Made by a program: the position numbers and the translations under genes | Notes under the pieces: generated by a model | What the model saw: the letters and a program-made list of their open reading frames with translations, nothing else | Told to the model about the DNA's origin: nothing | Databases searched by the model: none | Part shown: positions 9,215 through 24,452 of the stretch, in pieces | How the letters are laid out: each line of letters begins with the position of its first letter | Position numbering within the stretch: position 1 is the first letter of the stretch | DNA from: Corynebacterium provencense | GTDB taxonomy: Bacteria > Actinomycetota > Actinomycetes > Mycobacteriales > Mycobacteriaceae | DNA: 64,000 nucleotides | Direction of reading: 5' to 3' | Assembly (NCBI GenBank): GCA_900049755.1 | Contig: LT160592.1 | Location: forward strand, 849,040 to 913,039

Positions 9215-9774
9215 ACAGAGGCAGGGCAGCCTTCGACAGACTGGTCATTTTCATCGTCGCGCTTGTTTTCGCGTTCCTCGCGGTATGGGGTATCGGAACG
9301 GCAGCGGGGGCGCCGTTCGCCTCACGCATCTCCGACCACGCCGACAGAGACTTCTGGCGGGAGCTGCCGCTCCGGGACAATTACGACGACATCCTGCGTG
9401 TCGCCGCCGTCGTCCTCGTCACCGTCGGACTGCTGCTCCTACTCGTCAACGTCGGACGCCGCAGGCTCGGCCGGATCACCTCCCCATTGTCCGACCCCTC
9501 AGGGGAACTACGCCTCCACCCCGCCGACCTGGGGTCCGCCGTCGCCCAGACCTTCGAGAACCGGCCGGACGTCACCTCGGCCACCTTCCGCGCCCTGCGG
9601 GACCGTGCCACGGACGTCATCGAGATCCGTGTACGGTCCGCGGCGGAAACAGACATCACCGCACTACGGGACGCCTGTCGCCTGGCCGCGGCCGACATCC
9701 GCGCTGCTTTCCCGGACCAGGACATACGGCCGCGTTTCCTGCTTCAGGTCGAACAGGTCCGGCACCGGAACTGA
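9211..9774 (+). CDS. AmaP-like alkaline shock response membrane anchor protein
   Basis: Protein of 187 aa. Hydrophobic helices lie at about 10-33 and 62-82, followed by a cytoplasmic domain of about 100 residues (LHPADLGSAVAQTFEN, then VIEIRVRSAAETDITALRD). In Bacillota, AmaP has two N-terminal helices and recruits Asp23 to the membrane. It is the last gene of the cluster. GGAGG occurs 12 nt before ATG 9211. Confidence 0.75.
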   Translation: MNRGRAAFDRLVIFIVALVFAFLAVWGIGTAAGAPFASRISDHADRDFWRELPLRDNYDDILRVAAVVLVTVGLLLLLVNVGRRRLGRITSPLSDPSGELRLHPADLGSAVAQTFENRPDVTSATFRALRDRATDVIEIRVRSAAETDITALRDACRLAAADIRAAFPDQDIRPRFLLQVEQVRHRN

Positions 9775-9834
9775 CCCCCTCAGCGGGGCCTCCCGGTGAG
9801 TCCGACCCCTCCCCTGGCTGCGAAGCTACGGCAA

Positions 9835-9873
9835 AACCCCCGCCCGTCCCTCTGAAAGGGACGGACGGGGGTT
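9835..9873 (-). terminator. tuf intrinsic terminator (possibly bidirectional)
   Basis: A near-perfect GC stem (ACCCCCG.CCGTCCC paired with its complement) is followed on the minus strand by GTTTTGC, 80 bp after the tuf stop. It lies in a convergent gap and may also stop the Asp23 operon. Confidence 0.85.
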
Positions 9874-9953
9874 CCCACGTCCTGCATGCCGGTGCTACCG
9901 GCGATCACCCGCCGGCAGTCCGGAAACTCCGGACTGTGCAGGTGAAGCAGAAA

Positions 9954-11144
9954 CTAGTCGTTGATCTTGGTCACACGACCGGCACCGACGGTACGTCCAC
10001 CCTCACGGATGGCGAACCGCAGACCCTCGTCCATGGCGACCGGCTGGATGAGCTCGACGGTCATCTCGACATTGTCGCCCGGCATGACCATGTCAGTGCC
10101 CTCGGGCAGCTTGACGACACCGGTCACGTCGGTGGTCCGGAAGTAGAACTGCGGACGGTAGTTGTCGAAGAACGGGGTGTGGCGGCCGCCCTCGTCCTTG
10201 GACAGGACGTAGACGGAACCCTCGAAGCTCTTGTGGGGGGTGTAGGCGCCCGGCTTGGCGACGACCTGGCCACGCTCGACATCCTCACGCTTCAGACCAC
10301 GCAGCAGCAGGGCGGCGTTGTCGCCGGCCTCAGCGGTGTCAAGAAGCTTGTTGAACATCTCGATGGAGGTGACGGTGGTCTTCTGGGCCTTCTCGCGGAT
10401 ACCCAGGATCTCGACCTCCTCGTTGATGTTCAGGACGCCACGCTCCACACGACCGGTGACCACGGTACCGCGGCCGGTGATGGTGAAGATGTCCTCGATC
10501 GGCATGAGGAACGGCTTGTCGGTCTCGCGCACCGGATCCGGGATGGAGTCGTCGCAGGCCTGCATGAGGTCGAGGATCGACTGGGTCCACTTGGGATCGC
10601 CCTCGAGAGCCTTCAGGGCGGAGATGCGGATGATCGGGGCGTCCTCGTCGTAGTCCTGCTCGGCGAGGAGCTCCCGGACCTCCATCTCGACGAGCTCGAT
10701 GAGCTCCTCGTCGTCAACCATGTCGCACTTGTTCAGGGCGACGAGGATGTAGGGAACGCCGACCTGGCGGGCCAGGAGCACGTGCTCACGGGTCTGCGGC
10801 ATCGGGCCGTCGGTGGCGGCGACCACGAGGATGGCACCGTCCATCTGAGCCGCACCGGTGATCATGTTCTTGATGTAGTCGGCGTGACCCGGGGCGTCCA
10901 CGTGGGCGTAGTGGCGCTTCTCGGTCTGGTACTCCACGTGGGAGATGTTGATCGTGATACCGCGCTCACGCTCCTCCGGCGCCTTGTCGATGGCGTCGAA
11001 GGCGAAGGCCTTGTTGAGGTCCGGGTAGGTGTCAGCCAGAACCTTGGTGATGGCGGCGGTCGTGGTGGTCTTGCCGTGGTCGACGTGACCGATCGTGCCG
11101 ATGTTAACGTGGGGCTTCGTACGCTCGAACTTAGCCTTCGCCAC
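9954..11144 (-). CDS. tuf: elongation factor Tu
   Basis: Protein of 396 aa. GTG 11144 is chosen as start because the product begins [20 protein letters not shown], matching EF-Tu, and GGAGG lies 7 nt upstream. The P-loop GHVDHGKT, switch [10 protein letters not shown] and guanine motif NKCDMVD are intact. It delivers aminoacyl-tRNA to the A site. It is the last gene of the str region and is separated from fusA by 375 bp with its own probable promoter. Confidence 0.98.
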   Translation of the reverse strand: MAKAKFERTKPHVNIGTIGHVDHGKTTTTAAITKVLADTYPDLNKAFAFDAIDKAPEERERGITINISHVEYQTEKRHYAHVDAPGHADYIKNMITGAAQMDGAILVVAATDGPMPQTREHVLLARQVGVPYILVALNKCDMVDDEELIELVEMEVRELLAEQDYDEDAPIIRISALKALEGDPKWTQSILDLMQACDDSIPDPVRETDKPFLMPIEDIFTITGRGTVVTGRVERGVLNINEEVEILGIREKAQKTTVTSIEMFNKLLDTAEAGDNAALLLRGLKREDVERGQVVAKPGAYTPHKSFEGSVYVLSKDEGGRHTPFFDNYRPQFYFRTTDVTGVVKLPEGTDMVMPGDNVEMTVELIQPVAMDEGLRFAIREGGRTVGAGRVTKIND

Positions 11145-11519
11145 TTTTGTCCTCCTGGACTTCTCGGTGGCCACGACTCTCGCGACCACTTGACTGAAAC
11201 TCCCGCTACAGGGGTGCACCGCCGGTTGCGGTGATCTGTTCCGGGCCTTACTAGTGCCGGTTACAGCATCTGACAGTGTGCTGTCGGACGGGTTACACCC
11301 GGACCTTCCGGCCGAACCGAGGTCGGTCCCACCGGACACACTGCGGCTGGGTAACGGCCAGCACCCAGCATCCTAACGCACTTCCCCCGACGGTGAAAAA
11401 CGGGGTGGACGTGAGGTATACGGAGTGCAGGCCCCTACCCCCCGCGGACCCGACGGCGGCGGAAATCCGCGCCCGACCGGTCCACGGGAGACAAGGTGAC
11501 AGGACAACGTGACAGTATG
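11145..11519. other. fusA-tuf intergenic region with tuf promoter
   Basis: This 375-bp gap has no gene. It contains the probable tuf promoter (11370-11397, minus strand) and a short inverted repeat (ACAGCA...TGCTGT) around 11260-11285 in the long untranslated leader. No clear fusA terminator was found. Confidence 0.6.
11370..11397 (-). promoter_or_regulatory. putative tuf promoter
   Basis: On the minus strand, TTCACC (-35, 4/6 match) and TAGGAT (-10, 4/6 match) are separated by 16 nt. The implied leader is about 220 nt. Moderate match only. Confidence 0.45.
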
Positions 11520-13646
11520 TCAGGCGTTGCCGTTGCGCTCGGCGATGATCTCCTGTGCCACGGAGGAGGGGACCTCTCCGTAGGAGTCGAAGATCATCGT
11601 GTAGTTCGCGCGACCCTGGGTCTTCGACCGCAGGTCACCGACATACCCGAACATTTCGGACAGCGGAACCTTGCCCTTGACGATCTTGGCGCCCGAACGG
11701 TCCTCCATCGCGGAGATCTGACCGCGACGGGAGTTGATGTCGCCGATGACCTCACCCATGAACTCCTCGGGTGTGGTGACCTCGACAGCCATCAACGGCT
11801 CGAGCAGGACCGGCTTCGCCTTGGCGACAGCGGCCTTGAGAGCCTGGGAACCGGCGATCTTGAACGCCATCTCGGAGGAGTCGACCTCGTGGTAGGCGCC
11901 GTCGATGAGCGTCGCCTCGATGTCGACCAGCGGGAACCCTGCCAGGTAGCCGTACTGCATGGCGTCCTGGATACCGGCATCCACCGACGGGATGTACTCG
12001 CGGGGGATACGGCCACCGGTCACAGCGTTGGTGAACTTGTAGTTCGGGTTCTCACCCTCCTCAAGCTCCTCGGGATCCGGGTTGTACGGGGCGATACCGA
12101 TGATCACCTTCGCGAACTGGCCGGAACCACCGGTCTGCTTCTTGTGGGTGTACTCGACCTTGTCGACAGCCTTACGGATCGTCTCACGGTAGGCCACCTG
12201 GGGGGCGCCGACGTTGGCCTCGACCTTGAACTCACGCTTCATCCGGTCGACGAAAACGTCGAGGTGCAGCTCGCCCATGCCACCGATGATGGTCTGGCCG
12301 GTCTCCTCGTCGAGTTCGACGGTGAAGGTCGGATCCTCTTCGGTGAGGCGCTGAATGGCCACACCGAGCTTCTCCTGGTCAGACTTCGTCTTCGGCTCGA
12401 TGGACACCTTGATCACCGGATCCGGGAAGTCCATGGACTCCAGCTGGATCGGGTTCTGGATGTCGCACAGGGTGTCACCCGTGGTGGTCTCCTTCAGACC
12501 GATGAAGGCGTAGATGTTGCCTGCATGGGCCTTGTCGACCGGGTTCTCCTTGTTGGCGTGCATCTGGAAGAGCTTCCCGATGCGCTCCTTCTTGCCCGTG
12601 ACGGCGTTGAGGACCTGCTCACCGGGCTCGACGCAACCGGAGTAGACACGCACGAAGGTGAGCTTGCCGAAGAACGGGTGGGCGGCGATCTTGAAGGCGA
12701 GCGCGGAGAACGGCTCGTCATCAGAGGGCTTCCGGGTGAGGATCTCGTCCTCGTGGCCGGGCTTGTGGCCCTCGATCGCCTCGACGTCCAGCGGGGACGG
12801 GAGGAAATCGACGACGGCGTCCAGAACCGGCTGGATACCCTTGTTGTGGTACGCGGTACCACAGAACACCGGGTAGATCTCCGACGCGATGGTCATCTTC
12901 CGGATGGCGGCCTTGATCTCCTCGAGGGAGAGCTCCTCACCGGCGAAGTACTTCTCCATGAGCCCTTCATCGGACTCGGCGACCGTCTCGAGCAGCTTCT
13001 CGCGGTACTCGGCGGCCCGGTCGGCGAGATCGGCGGGGATCTCCTCGATGGTCGGCTCAGCACCGACCTCGACCTTGCCGCGCCAGGTGATGGCCTTCAT
13101 CTGAAGGAGGTCGACGACGCCGTCGAAATCATCCTCGGCACCGATAGGCAGCTGCATGACCAGCGGCTTCGCACCCAGCCGGTCGATGATGGTCTGCACG
13201 GTGAAGTAGAAGTCCGCACCGAGCTTGTCCATCTTGTTGACGAAGCAGATGCGCGGGACGTCGTACTTGTCCGCCTGGCGCCACACCTGTTCCGACTGGG
13301 GCTCCACGCCCTCCTTGCCGTCGAAGACGGCGACAGCGCCGTCAAGGACACGCAGGGAGCGCTCAACCTCGACGGTGAAGTCGACGTGACCGGGAGTGTC
13401 GATGATGTTGATCTGGTTGCTGTTCCAGAAACAGGTGACGGCGGCGGAGGTGATGGTGATACCACGCTCCTTCTCCTGCTCCATCCAGTCGGTGGTGGAG
13501 GCTCCGTCGTGAGTCTCTCCGACCTTGCGGTTGATACCGGTGTAGAAGAGAATGCGCTCGGTGGTCGTGGTCTTACCGGCATCGATGTGGGCCATGATGC
13601 CGATGTTGCGGACCTTGCTGAGATCCTTCTGCACTTCCTGTGCCAC
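11520..13646 (-). CDS. fusA: elongation factor G
   Basis: Protein of 708 aa starting at GTG 13646 ([20 protein letters not shown]). The P-loop AHIDAGKTT, switch [17 protein letters not shown] and NKMDKLGAD are intact. EF-G catalyses translocation. It lies 23 bp after rpsG in the rpsL-rpsG-fusA-tuf order. Confidence 0.98.
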   Translation of the reverse strand: MAQEVQKDLSKVRNIGIMAHIDAGKTTTTERILFYTGINRKVGETHDGASTTDWMEQEKERGITITSAAVTCFWNSNQINIIDTPGHVDFTVEVERSLRVLDGAVAVFDGKEGVEPQSEQVWRQADKYDVPRICFVNKMDKLGADFYFTVQTIIDRLGAKPLVMQLPIGAEDDFDGVVDLLQMKAITWRGKVEVGAEPTIEEIPADLADRAAEYREKLLETVAESDEGLMEKYFAGEELSLEEIKAAIRKMTIASEIYPVFCGTAYHNKGIQPVLDAVVDFLPSPLDVEAIEGHKPGHEDEILTRKPSDDEPFSALAFKIAAHPFFGKLTFVRVYSGCVEPGEQVLNAVTGKKERIGKLFQMHANKENPVDKAHAGNIYAFIGLKETTTGDTLCDIQNPIQLESMDFPDPVIKVSIEPKTKSDQEKLGVAIQRLTEEDPTFTVELDEETGQTIIGGMGELHLDVFVDRMKREFKVEANVGAPQVAYRETIRKAVDKVEYTHKKQTGGSGQFAKVIIGIAPYNPDPEELEEGENPNYKFTNAVTGGRIPREYIPSVDAGIQDAMQYGYLAGFPLVDIEATLIDGAYHEVDSSEMAFKIAGSQALKAAVAKAKPVLLEPLMAVEVTTPEEFMGEVIGDINSRRGQISAMEDRSGAKIVKGKVPLSEMFGYVGDLRSKTQGRANYTMIFDSYGEVPSSVAQEIIAERNGNA

Positions 13647-13669
13647 TGTGGTTCCTTAAGGTCTGTGTG

Positions 13670-14140
13670 TTACCAGCGGTAGTGGGCGAAGGCGCGGTTG
13701 GCCTCGGCCATCTTGTGGGTGTCCTCACGACGCTTGACGGAGGCACCGAGACCGTTGGACGCGTCCAGGATTTCGTTGGCCAGACGCTCAGTCATGGTGT
13801 TCTCGCGACGCTGACGGGTGAAGGTCACCAGCCACCGCAGTGCGAGGGTGGTGGCACGACCCGGGCGGACCTCGACCGGGACCTGGTAGGTGGCACCACC
13901 GACGCGACGGGAGCGGACCTCGAGGGCCGGCTTCACGTTGTCGAGTGCCTTCTTGAGGGTGAGGACCGGATCAGTGCCGGTCTTCTCCCGGCAGGTCTCC
14001 AGAGCGCCGTAGACGATGCGCTCGGCAGTGGACTTCTTGCCGTCCAGCAGAATCTTGTTGACCAGCTGGGACACGATGACGTCGTCGTACACCGGATCCT
14101 TGACGATCGGGCGTGCGGGGGCGGGACCCTTACGAGGCAT
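13670..14140 (-). CDS. rpsG: 30S ribosomal protein S7
   Basis: Protein of 156 aa, standard length. It begins [20 protein letters not shown] and contains [15 protein letters not shown]. It organises the 16S head and contacts the E site. It sits 3 bp after rpsL. Confidence 0.98.
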   Translation of the reverse strand: MPRKGPAPARPIVKDPVYDDVIVSQLVNKILLDGKKSTAERIVYGALETCREKTGTDPVLTLKKALDNVKPALEVRSRRVGGATYQVPVEVRPGRATTLALRWLVTFTRQRRENTMTERLANEILDASNGLGASVKRREDTHKMAEANRAFAHYRW

Positions 14141-14143
14141 GCT

Positions 14144-14515
14144 CTACTTCTCCTTCTTCGCGCCGTAGCGGGAACGGGCCTGCTTGCGGTCCTTGACACC
14201 CTGGGTGTCGAGGGAACCGCGGACGATCTTGTAGCGGACACCCGGGAGGTCCTTCACACGACCACCGCGGACAAGCACCATGGAGTGCTCCTGGAGGTTG
14301 TGGCCCTCACCGGGGATGTAGGCGGAGACCTCGATACCCGAGGTCAGCCGGACACGCGCGACCTTACGGAGCGCGGAGTTCGGCTTCTTGGGGGTCGTGG
14401 TGTACACGCGGGTGCACACACCCCGGCGCTGCGGGGAACCCTTCAGGGCGGCGGTGGCCACCTTCGCCGTCTTGTCGTGGCGGCCCTTACGGACCAGCTG
14501 CTGGATTGTAGGCAT
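14144..14515 (-). CDS. rpsL: 30S ribosomal protein S12
   Basis: Protein of 123 aa. [16 protein letters not shown] and [13 protein letters not shown] carry the two lysines (K43 and K88 in E. coli numbering) whose loss gives streptomycin resistance. Both are wild type here. S12 controls decoding accuracy. It is the first gene of the str operon. Confidence 0.98.
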   Translation of the reverse strand: MPTIQQLVRKGRHDKTAKVATAALKGSPQRRGVCTRVYTTTPKKPNSALRKVARVRLTSGIEVSAYIPGEGHNLQEHSMVLVRGGRVKDLPGVRYKIVRGSLDTQGVKDRKQARSRYGAKKEK

Positions 14516-14609
14516 GAACCGACTTTCTTGTTCTGTTCAGTACTTCGGTCGACGGTGCCGTCGACACTGCCGGCCAACGAGACCTCTCCCCGGAACCTCG
14601 GCGCACTTT

Positions 14610-14615
14610 ATTTTA
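14610..14615 (-). promoter_or_regulatory. possible rpsL -10 box
   Basis: TAAAAT on the minus strand in an otherwise GC-rich gap, 95 bp before rpsL. There is no clear -35 partner. Confidence 0.35.
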
Positions 14616-14843
14616 AACGTGCCGAAACCCCTCAGCCGCTCTCGCTGGCCTACGGGGTGAGTTTCATCCTGCTGAATTTTCTCGGCGATCCAGGGATCGC
14701 ACCGCCTCCCGGCGGCCGGATGGTCCTGATATACGGGGACTGAGTGCCGACACTACCGCATCACACGTACGCAGCCAAATCAGGACTGAACCGTCCCGGC
14801 TGCCGGCGTCCCTCTGCCCGAGGAGACGCACTGCTGGCAATGT

Positions 14844-14870
14844 GACTGTACCGACTGTGCCGACTGTGCA
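14844..14870. repeat. three 9-bp tandem units
   Basis: GACTGTACC, GACTGTGCC and GACTGTGCA lie head to tail just upstream (plus-strand sense) of the rpoC terminator. Function unknown. Confidence 0.6.
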
Positions 14871-14876
14871 GGGAAA

Positions 14877-14930
14877 CGAAAAGGAGGTGCCCGCACGGTG
14901 AGAAGTTCCTCACCGCACGGACACCCCCTC
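14877..14930 (-). terminator. rpoBC intrinsic terminator
   Basis: On the minus strand, a stem of about 17 bp (GGTGTCCGTGCGGTGAG with its complement, including some G-U pairs) is followed by TCCTTTTCGTTT, about 60 bp after the rpoC stop. Confidence 0.85.
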
Positions 14931-14988
14931 ACGGATGACCGGACGACACCGGGAGCGGCCTCAGAGCCCTCACCCCGGTGACACGGGA

Positions 14989-18960
<3,972 letters not shown>

Positions 18961-19064
18961 GTGGACTCCCTTTCCCCTCCGGTGTACGGAGGGCGGTAGT
19001 GCGGTGAAAAGTGGGAAGGTGTCTGGGGGTCCCGTCGGCGGGGCGGCGGGACCGGGGCTGGGAG

Positions 19065-22000
19065 CTAGATCGCGTCGCTCTCGGCGTCAGGACGCTCGTC
19101 CCGGGACAGGTTGATCCCGAGAGCAGCATTCGCGTGGTCGAGTTCGTCGTCGTCGGTCGAGCTCAGCTCCATCGGAGTTCCGTCAGCCGCGAGAACCTCG
19201 ACGTTGAGGCACAGGGACTGCAGCTCCTTGAGGAGGACCTTGAAAGACTCCGGGATACCCGGATCCGGGATATTCTCGCCCTTCACGATCGCCTCGTACA
19301 CCTTCACGCGGCCGACGACGTCATCGGACTTGATGGTGAGAAGCTCCTGGAGGGTGTAGGCCGCACCGTACGCCTGCATGGCCCACACCTCCATCTCACC
19401 GAACCTCTGGCCACCGAACTGTGCCTTACCACCGAGCGGCTGCTGGGTGATCATGGAGTACGGACCGGTCGAACGGGCGTGGATCTTCTCGTCGACGAGG
19501 TGGTGCAGCTTCAGCATGTACATGTAACCGACCGAGATCGGGTACGGGTACGGCTCGCCGGAACGGCCGTCGATGAGCACGGCCTTGCCGAACTCGTCGG
19601 TCAGTGCCATGCCGTCGGAGTTGGGACGGACCGAACGCAGCAGACCGGACAGCTCCTCGTTCTCGGCACCGTCGAACACGGGTGTCGCCACGAGGGACTC
19701 CGGCGGAACATCGTAAAGCTCCTCCGGAAGGGTCTCCAGCATCGCACGGACCTTCGGGTCCTCGGACTGGGTGTCGACCTTCCAGCCGTTCTTCGCCAGC
19801 CAACCGAGGTGGGTCTCCAGGACCTGACCGATGTTCATACGACGCGGCACACCGTGGGTGTTGAGAATGATGTCGATCGGGGTACCGTCCGGCAGGAAGG
19901 GCATGTCCTCTGCCGGCAGGATCTTGCCGACGACGCCTTTGTTGCCGTGGCGTCCCGCCATCTTGTCGCCGTCCTGGATCTTGCGCTTCTGGGCGACGTA
20001 GACGCGGACCATCTGGTTGACGCCGGGGGCGAGATCGTCGTCGTCCTCGCGGGAGAACACGCGGACGCCGATGACCTTGCCGGTCTCACCGTGGGGAACC
20101 TTCATGGAGGTGTCACGGACCTCGCGGGCCTTCTCACCGAAGATAGCGCGCAGCAGCCGCTCCTCCGGGGTCAGCTCGGTCTCACCCTTCGGGGTGACCT
20201 TGCCGACCAGGATGTCGCCGTCGCGGACGTCGGCGCCGATGCGGACGATACCCCGGTCGTCGAGGTCCGCGAGCACGTCGTCACCGACATTGGGGATGTC
20301 ACGGGTGATCTCCTCGGGACCGAGCTTGGTGTCCCGGGCATCGATCTCATGCTCCTCGATGTGGATGGAGGTGAGGAGGTCCTCCTCCACCATCCGCTGG
20401 TTGAGGATGATGGCGTCCTCGTAGTTGTGACCCTCCCACGGCATGAAGGCGACGAGGAGGTTGCGTCCGAGGGACATCTCCCCGTTGTGGGTGCCGGGAC
20501 CGTCGGCGATGGCCTGACCTGCCTCGACTCGCTGACCCTGGTCGACCAGGGGCTTCTGGTTGTAGCAGGTGCCCTGGTTGGTGCGCTCGAACTTGCGCAG
20601 CATGTAGGTGTCACGCACGCCGTCATCGTCCATCACGGTGATGTAGTCGGCGGAGACGTACTCGACGACACCGGCCTTCGGGGTGATGACGACATCACCG
20701 GCGTCGTAGGCGGAGCGGAGCTCCATACCGGTTCCGACGTACGGGGCCTCGGAGCGGAGCAGCGGCACGGCCTGCTTCTGCATGTTCGCACCCATGAGGG
20801 CACGGTTGGCGTCGTCGTGCTCCAGGAAGGGAATCATGGCGGTACCCACGGAGACCATCTGCCGCGGGGAGACGTCCATGTAGTCCACCTCGCCGGCGGG
20901 AACGACCTCGACGTCACCGCCGCGCAGACGGACCTCGATCTCGTCGTCGACGAAACGGCCCTCGGAGTCCACCGCGGTCTTCGCCTGCGCGATGATGTGA
21001 CGGTCCTCCTCGTCAGCGGTGAGGTAGTCCACCTGGTCGGTGATCACACCGTCGACGACCCTGCGGTACGGGGTCTCGATGAATCCGAAGGGGTTGACCC
21101 GCGCGTAGGTGGCGAGGTTGCCGATCAGGCCGATGTTCGGCCCCTCAGGGGTCTCGATCGGGCACATACGGCCGTAGTGGGACGCGTGGACGTCACGGAC
21201 CTCGAGGCCCGCGCGTTCACGGGACAGGCCGCCGGGACCCAGCGCCGACAGACGCCGCTTGTGCGTCAGGCCGGACAGTGAGTTGTTCTGGTCCATGAAC
21301 TGCGACAGCTGCGAGGTGCCGAAGAACTCACGGATCGCGGCGGAGACCGGGCGGACGTTGATCAGGGAAGTCGGGGTGATCGACTCGGCGTCCTGGGTCG
21401 TCATCCGCTCGCGGACGACGCGCTCCATGCGGGACAGTCCCACCCGGATCTGGTTCTGGATCAGCTCGCCGACGGTACGCAGACGCCGGTTGCCGAAGTG
21501 GTCGATGTCGTCGACGCCGAGCGGGATCTCCACCCCGTCGGGCGAGGTCATGGACTTCTCGCCGGCGTGCAGGCGCACCAGGTACTCGATGGTGGTGAGG
21601 ATGTCCTGCTCGGTGAGGGTCATGGCACCGGTGTCGCCGTCGAAGCCGAGCTTCCGGTTCACCTTGTACCGGCCCACCTTGGCCAGGTCGTAGCGCTTGG
21701 CCTTGAAGAAGCTGTTCTCGAGCAGGGCCTGGGCGGAGTCACGTGTGGGTGACTCACCCGGGCGCTGCTTACGGTAGATCTCCAGCAGGGCTTCGTCGGT
21801 GTTGGCGACGCCGTCCTTCTCGAGGGTGGACATCATGATCTCGGAGAAACCGAAACGCTCGGTGATCTCTTCGGTGGTCAGGCCCAGTGCCTTGAGCAGG
21901 ACGGTGACGGGCTGACGACGCTTGCGGTCGATACGGACACCGACGGTGTCACGCTTGTCGACGTCGAACTCGAGCCATGCACCACGGGACGGGATGACCT

Positions 22001-22574
22001 TCACCGCGTGCAGGGGACGCTCCGTGGACGGGTCGATGGACTCGTCGAAGTAGACGCCCGGGGAACGGACGAGCTGCGAGACGACGACACGTTCCGTGCC
22101 GTTGATGATGAACGTGCCCTTGTCGGTCATCATCGGGAAATCACCGATGAAGACGGTCTGGCTCTTGATCTCACCGGACAGCGCATTGGTGAACTCCGCG
22201 GTCACGTACAGCGGCGCGGAGTAGTTGATGTCCTTGTCCTTGCACTCGTCGATCGTGTTCTTCACGTCGTCGAAGCGGGGCTCGGACAGGGTCAGGGACA
22301 TGTTCTCGGAGTAGTCCTCGATCGGGGACAGTTCGTCGAGGATGTCCTCGAGACCGCTCGTGACGCGGGTCCCCTCCTCTGCCTCTGCCTGCCGGCGGGC
22401 ACGCCACTCGGGCGTGCCGACGAGCCAGGCGAAGGACTCTCTCTGAACGTCGAGAAGACCGGGTACCTCGATCGGGGCATCGATCTTCGCGAAGGAGTAA
22501 CGATGTGAAGCCCCGGGGATTCCGGCCGTGGAACTGGTCTGGCGGGAGACTGCCAAGATGGGTCCTTCCAGCAC
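19065..22574 (-). CDS. rpoB: DNA-directed RNA polymerase subunit beta
   Basis: Protein of 1169 aa. GTG 22574 is chosen because the product [12 protein letters not shown] matches the corynebacterial N-terminus. An upstream in-frame extension of 38 codons is low complexity. The rifampicin region reads [18 protein letters not shown] then [13 protein letters not shown], with D, H and S at the key positions, which is the drug-sensitive form. A promoter lies 231-259 nt upstream. Confidence 0.98.
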   Translation of the reverse strand: MLEGPILAVSRQTSSTAGIPGASHRYSFAKIDAPIEVPGLLDVQRESFAWLVGTPEWRARRQAEAEEGTRVTSGLEDILDELSPIEDYSENMSLTLSEPRFDDVKNTIDECKDKDINYSAPLYVTAEFTNALSGEIKSQTVFIGDFPMMTDKGTFIINGTERVVVSQLVRSPGVYFDESIDPSTERPLHAVKVIPSRGAWLEFDVDKRDTVGVRIDRKRRQPVTVLLKALGLTTEEITERFGFSEIMMSTLEKDGVANTDEALLEIYRKQRPGESPTRDSAQALLENSFFKAKRYDLAKVGRYKVNRKLGFDGDTGAMTLTEQDILTTIEYLVRLHAGEKSMTSPDGVEIPLGVDDIDHFGNRRLRTVGELIQNQIRVGLSRMERVVRERMTTQDAESITPTSLINVRPVSAAIREFFGTSQLSQFMDQNNSLSGLTHKRRLSALGPGGLSRERAGLEVRDVHASHYGRMCPIETPEGPNIGLIGNLATYARVNPFGFIETPYRRVVDGVITDQVDYLTADEEDRHIIAQAKTAVDSEGRFVDDEIEVRLRGGDVEVVPAGEVDYMDVSPRQMVSVGTAMIPFLEHDDANRALMGANMQKQAVPLLRSEAPYVGTGMELRSAYDAGDVVITPKAGVVEYVSADYITVMDDDGVRDTYMLRKFERTNQGTCYNQKPLVDQGQRVEAGQAIADGPGTHNGEMSLGRNLLVAFMPWEGHNYEDAIILNQRMVEEDLLTSIHIEEHEIDARDTKLGPEEITRDIPNVGDDVLADLDDRGIVRIGADVRDGDILVGKVTPKGETELTPEERLLRAIFGEKAREVRDTSMKVPHGETGKVIGVRVFSREDDDDLAPGVNQMVRVYVAQKRKIQDGDKMAGRHGNKGVVGKILPAEDMPFLPDGTPIDIILNTHGVPRRMNIGQVLETHLGWLAKNGWKVDTQSEDPKVRAMLETLPEELYDVPPESLVATPVFDGAENEELSGLLRSVRPNSDGMALTDEFGKAVLIDGRSGEPYPYPISVGYMYMLKLHHLVDEKIHARSTGPYSMITQQPLGGKAQFGGQRFGEMEVWAMQAYGAAYTLQELLTIKSDDVVGRVKVYEAIVKGENIPDPGIPESFKVLLKELQSLCLNVEVLAADGTPMELSSTDDDELDHANAALGINLSRDERPDAESDAI

Positions 22575-22804
22575 CTCACGTGTCCGCCGGGACTGACGTC
22601 GCGACGGGGCACGGTTGCTTGAGCGTACGGTCTGTGATGGTCTGTGAGGGACTGACGTCCCGTCGGGTCTGCGGGCAGCGGGAGTCAACCCGCAGGCAGA
22701 GACAACTGATGGACCTTGTCAAGTGGTGTTTTCACAAGCATCACCCGCCAAGGTCGTCGGTGTTCTCCGCAGAACCGCCGGAAGTCAGTCCAGCGCAAAC
22801 GTCA

Positions 22805-22833
22805 ACCCTATATCACATGCGCGCGAAAGTCCA
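22805..22833 (-). promoter_or_regulatory. putative rpoBC promoter
   Basis: TGGACT (-35) and TAGGGT (-10) are separated by 17 nt on the minus strand, in the 288-bp gap between the DUF3068 gene and rpoB. The leader would be about 225 nt. Confidence 0.5.
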
Positions 22834-22862
22834 CCCGCCCCGGTCTGCCCGGTCCCCTCCGG

Positions 22863-23921
22863 TCAGTCCCCGCTCCCCCGTCCCCGCGGGCCCCCTGCCC
22901 GTTCGTCTCTCCGCTGCGGTCGGAGAGCCGCAATTCCTGCAGCGACAGTCACGATAGCACCGATCGCCGCCAGCGCAATACCCCACGCCCCGACGTGTCG
23001 CTCCCCGCCCACCGACACCGCCTGTTCCAGCAGCGCCGTCCTCTCGTCCCCGGGCGTCTCACCGTGCATGTCCAGAAGCAGCCCGGTCTCGGTGCCGTCC
23101 GCGGCCGCGTAGTAGTCGTGGAGATCCTCCCGCACCGAGACGATGAGACCGCTCGACGGCTCCACGGTGATCTCGCGGGTACCGCTGCGATGGAGGGTGG
23201 AGACAGTCGAGGTCGCCGGAGCGGTCTCCCTGCCCTCGGCGTCCCTGCGCGCAGGTGTGACGACAGTGCTGGTCAAGCGCGCATACCCGGGGTGGGCGGT
23301 CAGTACCGGTTCCGCCGTCATCTCCTGGCGGTACACGTAGACCCGGTGGCCGTCGACCTCGTCCTCCCTGCTGAAGGACGCCGGGACCGCCCGCCTCAGC
23401 AGCGGATCGAAGTAGCGGTAGTCGCGCTTCTCAGGGTCGGCGGGAAACTTCAGCCACTGCCCCTCCACGGTCGCGTCCTGCGCCGGAGACCCCAGTGTCT
23501 CCGCGACCTTGGTGTCCCCCTCCCCCACGGCCTCCCCGGTCCGGCGGTCCACACGCATGGTCCAGACCTCGGCGTCCAGCAGCCCGGCCTGGTCCCCGAA
23601 CGACTTCGCCATGTCGTCACGCAGGGTCGAGACACCCACGGTCGCCGCCGCTTCGTCACCGTCGACCGGCTCGCCGAAGGTCACCGCGAAGTTCCGGGAC
23701 ACTTCCCCGGTGACAGTCTCCGGGTCCCGGTCACCGGCACCCGCCAGATAGGCCCTGCCGATGGTGGCCGCCGGGTCCGTCACCGACAGGGACGTCTCGG
23801 CGAGATCCAGCGGCACCGGACCCCTGGCGTCCACGAACCGCGGAAGGAGCAGTCCCACCGCCAGGAGGACACAGCCCAGGCCGAGAACGAGCACTGCGGT
23901 GATACGGGACTTCGGGAGCAT
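22863..23921 (-). CDS. DUF3068 family (PorA-like) membrane-anchored protein
   Basis: Protein of 352 aa with an N-terminal signal-anchor (about residues 7-26), a large extracytoplasmic domain and a C-terminal membrane helix (VGAWGIALAAIGAIVTVAAGI) with a basic tail. This layout and the segments YFDPLLRRAVPASF and VYVYRQEM fit DUF3068, an actinobacterial family annotated as porin PorA-like with unproven function. ATG 23921 is preferred over ATG 23930 because a -10 box (TACGAT) sits 7 nt before it, making the mRNA leaderless. It separates rplL from rpoB. Confidence 0.8.
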   Translation of the reverse strand: MLPKSRITAVLVLGLGCVLLAVGLLLPRFVDARGPVPLDLAETSLSVTDPAATIGRAYLAGAGDRDPETVTGEVSRNFAVTFGEPVDGDEAAATVGVSTLRDDMAKSFGDQAGLLDAEVWTMRVDRRTGEAVGEGDTKVAETLGSPAQDATVEGQWLKFPADPEKRDYRYFDPLLRRAVPASFSREDEVDGHRVYVYRQEMTAEPVLTAHPGYARLTSTVVTPARRDAEGRETAPATSTVSTLHRSGTREITVEPSSGLIVSVREDLHDYYAAADGTETGLLLDMHGETPGDERTALLEQAVSVGGERHVGAWGIALAAIGAIVTVAAGIAALRPQRRDERAGGPRGRGSGD

Positions 23922-23928
23922 GCGGACC

Positions 23929-23934
23929 ATCGTA
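23929..23934 (-). promoter_or_regulatory. leaderless -10 box of the DUF3068 gene
   Basis: TACGAT, 7-nt spacer, ATG 23921. Confidence 0.6.
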
Positions 23935-24015
23935 TATGCGACAACCCCCGCCTCCGCACTCGTGGTGCGGTGGACGGGGGTCGGAGGGGTACGGCGGAGC
24001 CGTTCCCGTGCAGAG

Positions 24016-24452
24016 CTACTTCAGGGTGACCTTGGCGCCGGCCTCTTCGAGCTTGGTCTTGGCGGCCTCGGCGTCATCCTTGTTGGCGCCCTCGAGGATG
24101 GCCTTGGGAGCGGACTCGACGAGCTCCTTGGCCTCCTTCAGACCCAGGCCGGAGACGATCTCGCGGACGACCTTGATGACGCCGATCTTCTTGGCGCCGG
24201 CGGCATCATCACCGACTACCCGACCCGGTTGAAGAACATCCTCGACACACGCGGGATCTCCTACCGGTGACACACCGCCTGACGGTGGTGGATGAGGTGG
24301 GCGGCAGCGGGGCCGGCGGCGACAGCGACGGCGGCCGGAGCGGCGGCGGTGACGTCGAAGGTGTCCTCGAAGAGCTTGACGAACTCAGAGAGCTCGATGA
24401 GGGTCATTTCCTTGAAAGCCTCGAGGAGCTCGTCGTTGGTGAACTTAGCCAT
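24016..24452 (-). pseudogene. rplL: 50S ribosomal protein L7/L12, interrupted by foreign sequence
   Basis: The N-terminal part ([20 protein letters not shown]... to [11 protein letters not shown]) ends in a premature stop, and the C-terminal part ([20 protein letters not shown] ... GAKVTLK) is in another frame. The hinge and start of the C-terminal domain (normally about 20 residues such as EKTEFDVIL) are replaced by about 98 bp at roughly 24198-24295. Read on the plus strand, that segment encodes [21 protein letters not shown] and a stop, like the C-terminus of a glycerophosphodiester phosphodiesterase. L7/L12 is the stalk protein and is normally essential, so a misassembly or chimera is more likely than a real null allele. 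Confidence 0.85.

Larger units (their letters stand above)
14516..14988. other. rpoC-rpsL intergenic region
   Basis: This 473-bp gap has no gene. It contains the rpoC terminator (14877-14930), three 9-bp tandem units GACTGTRCC-like (14844-14870), and an AT-rich patch reading GTTTAAAATAAAG on the minus strand (14604-14616) whose TAAAAT (14610-14615) could be the rpsL -10. No good -35 was seen. Confidence 0.5.

Noticed and set aside
11520-13682. Long plus-strand open frames opposite fusA, rpoB and rpoC
   Set aside because: These are GC-driven shadow frames of well-recognised minus-strand genes and have no family similarity.
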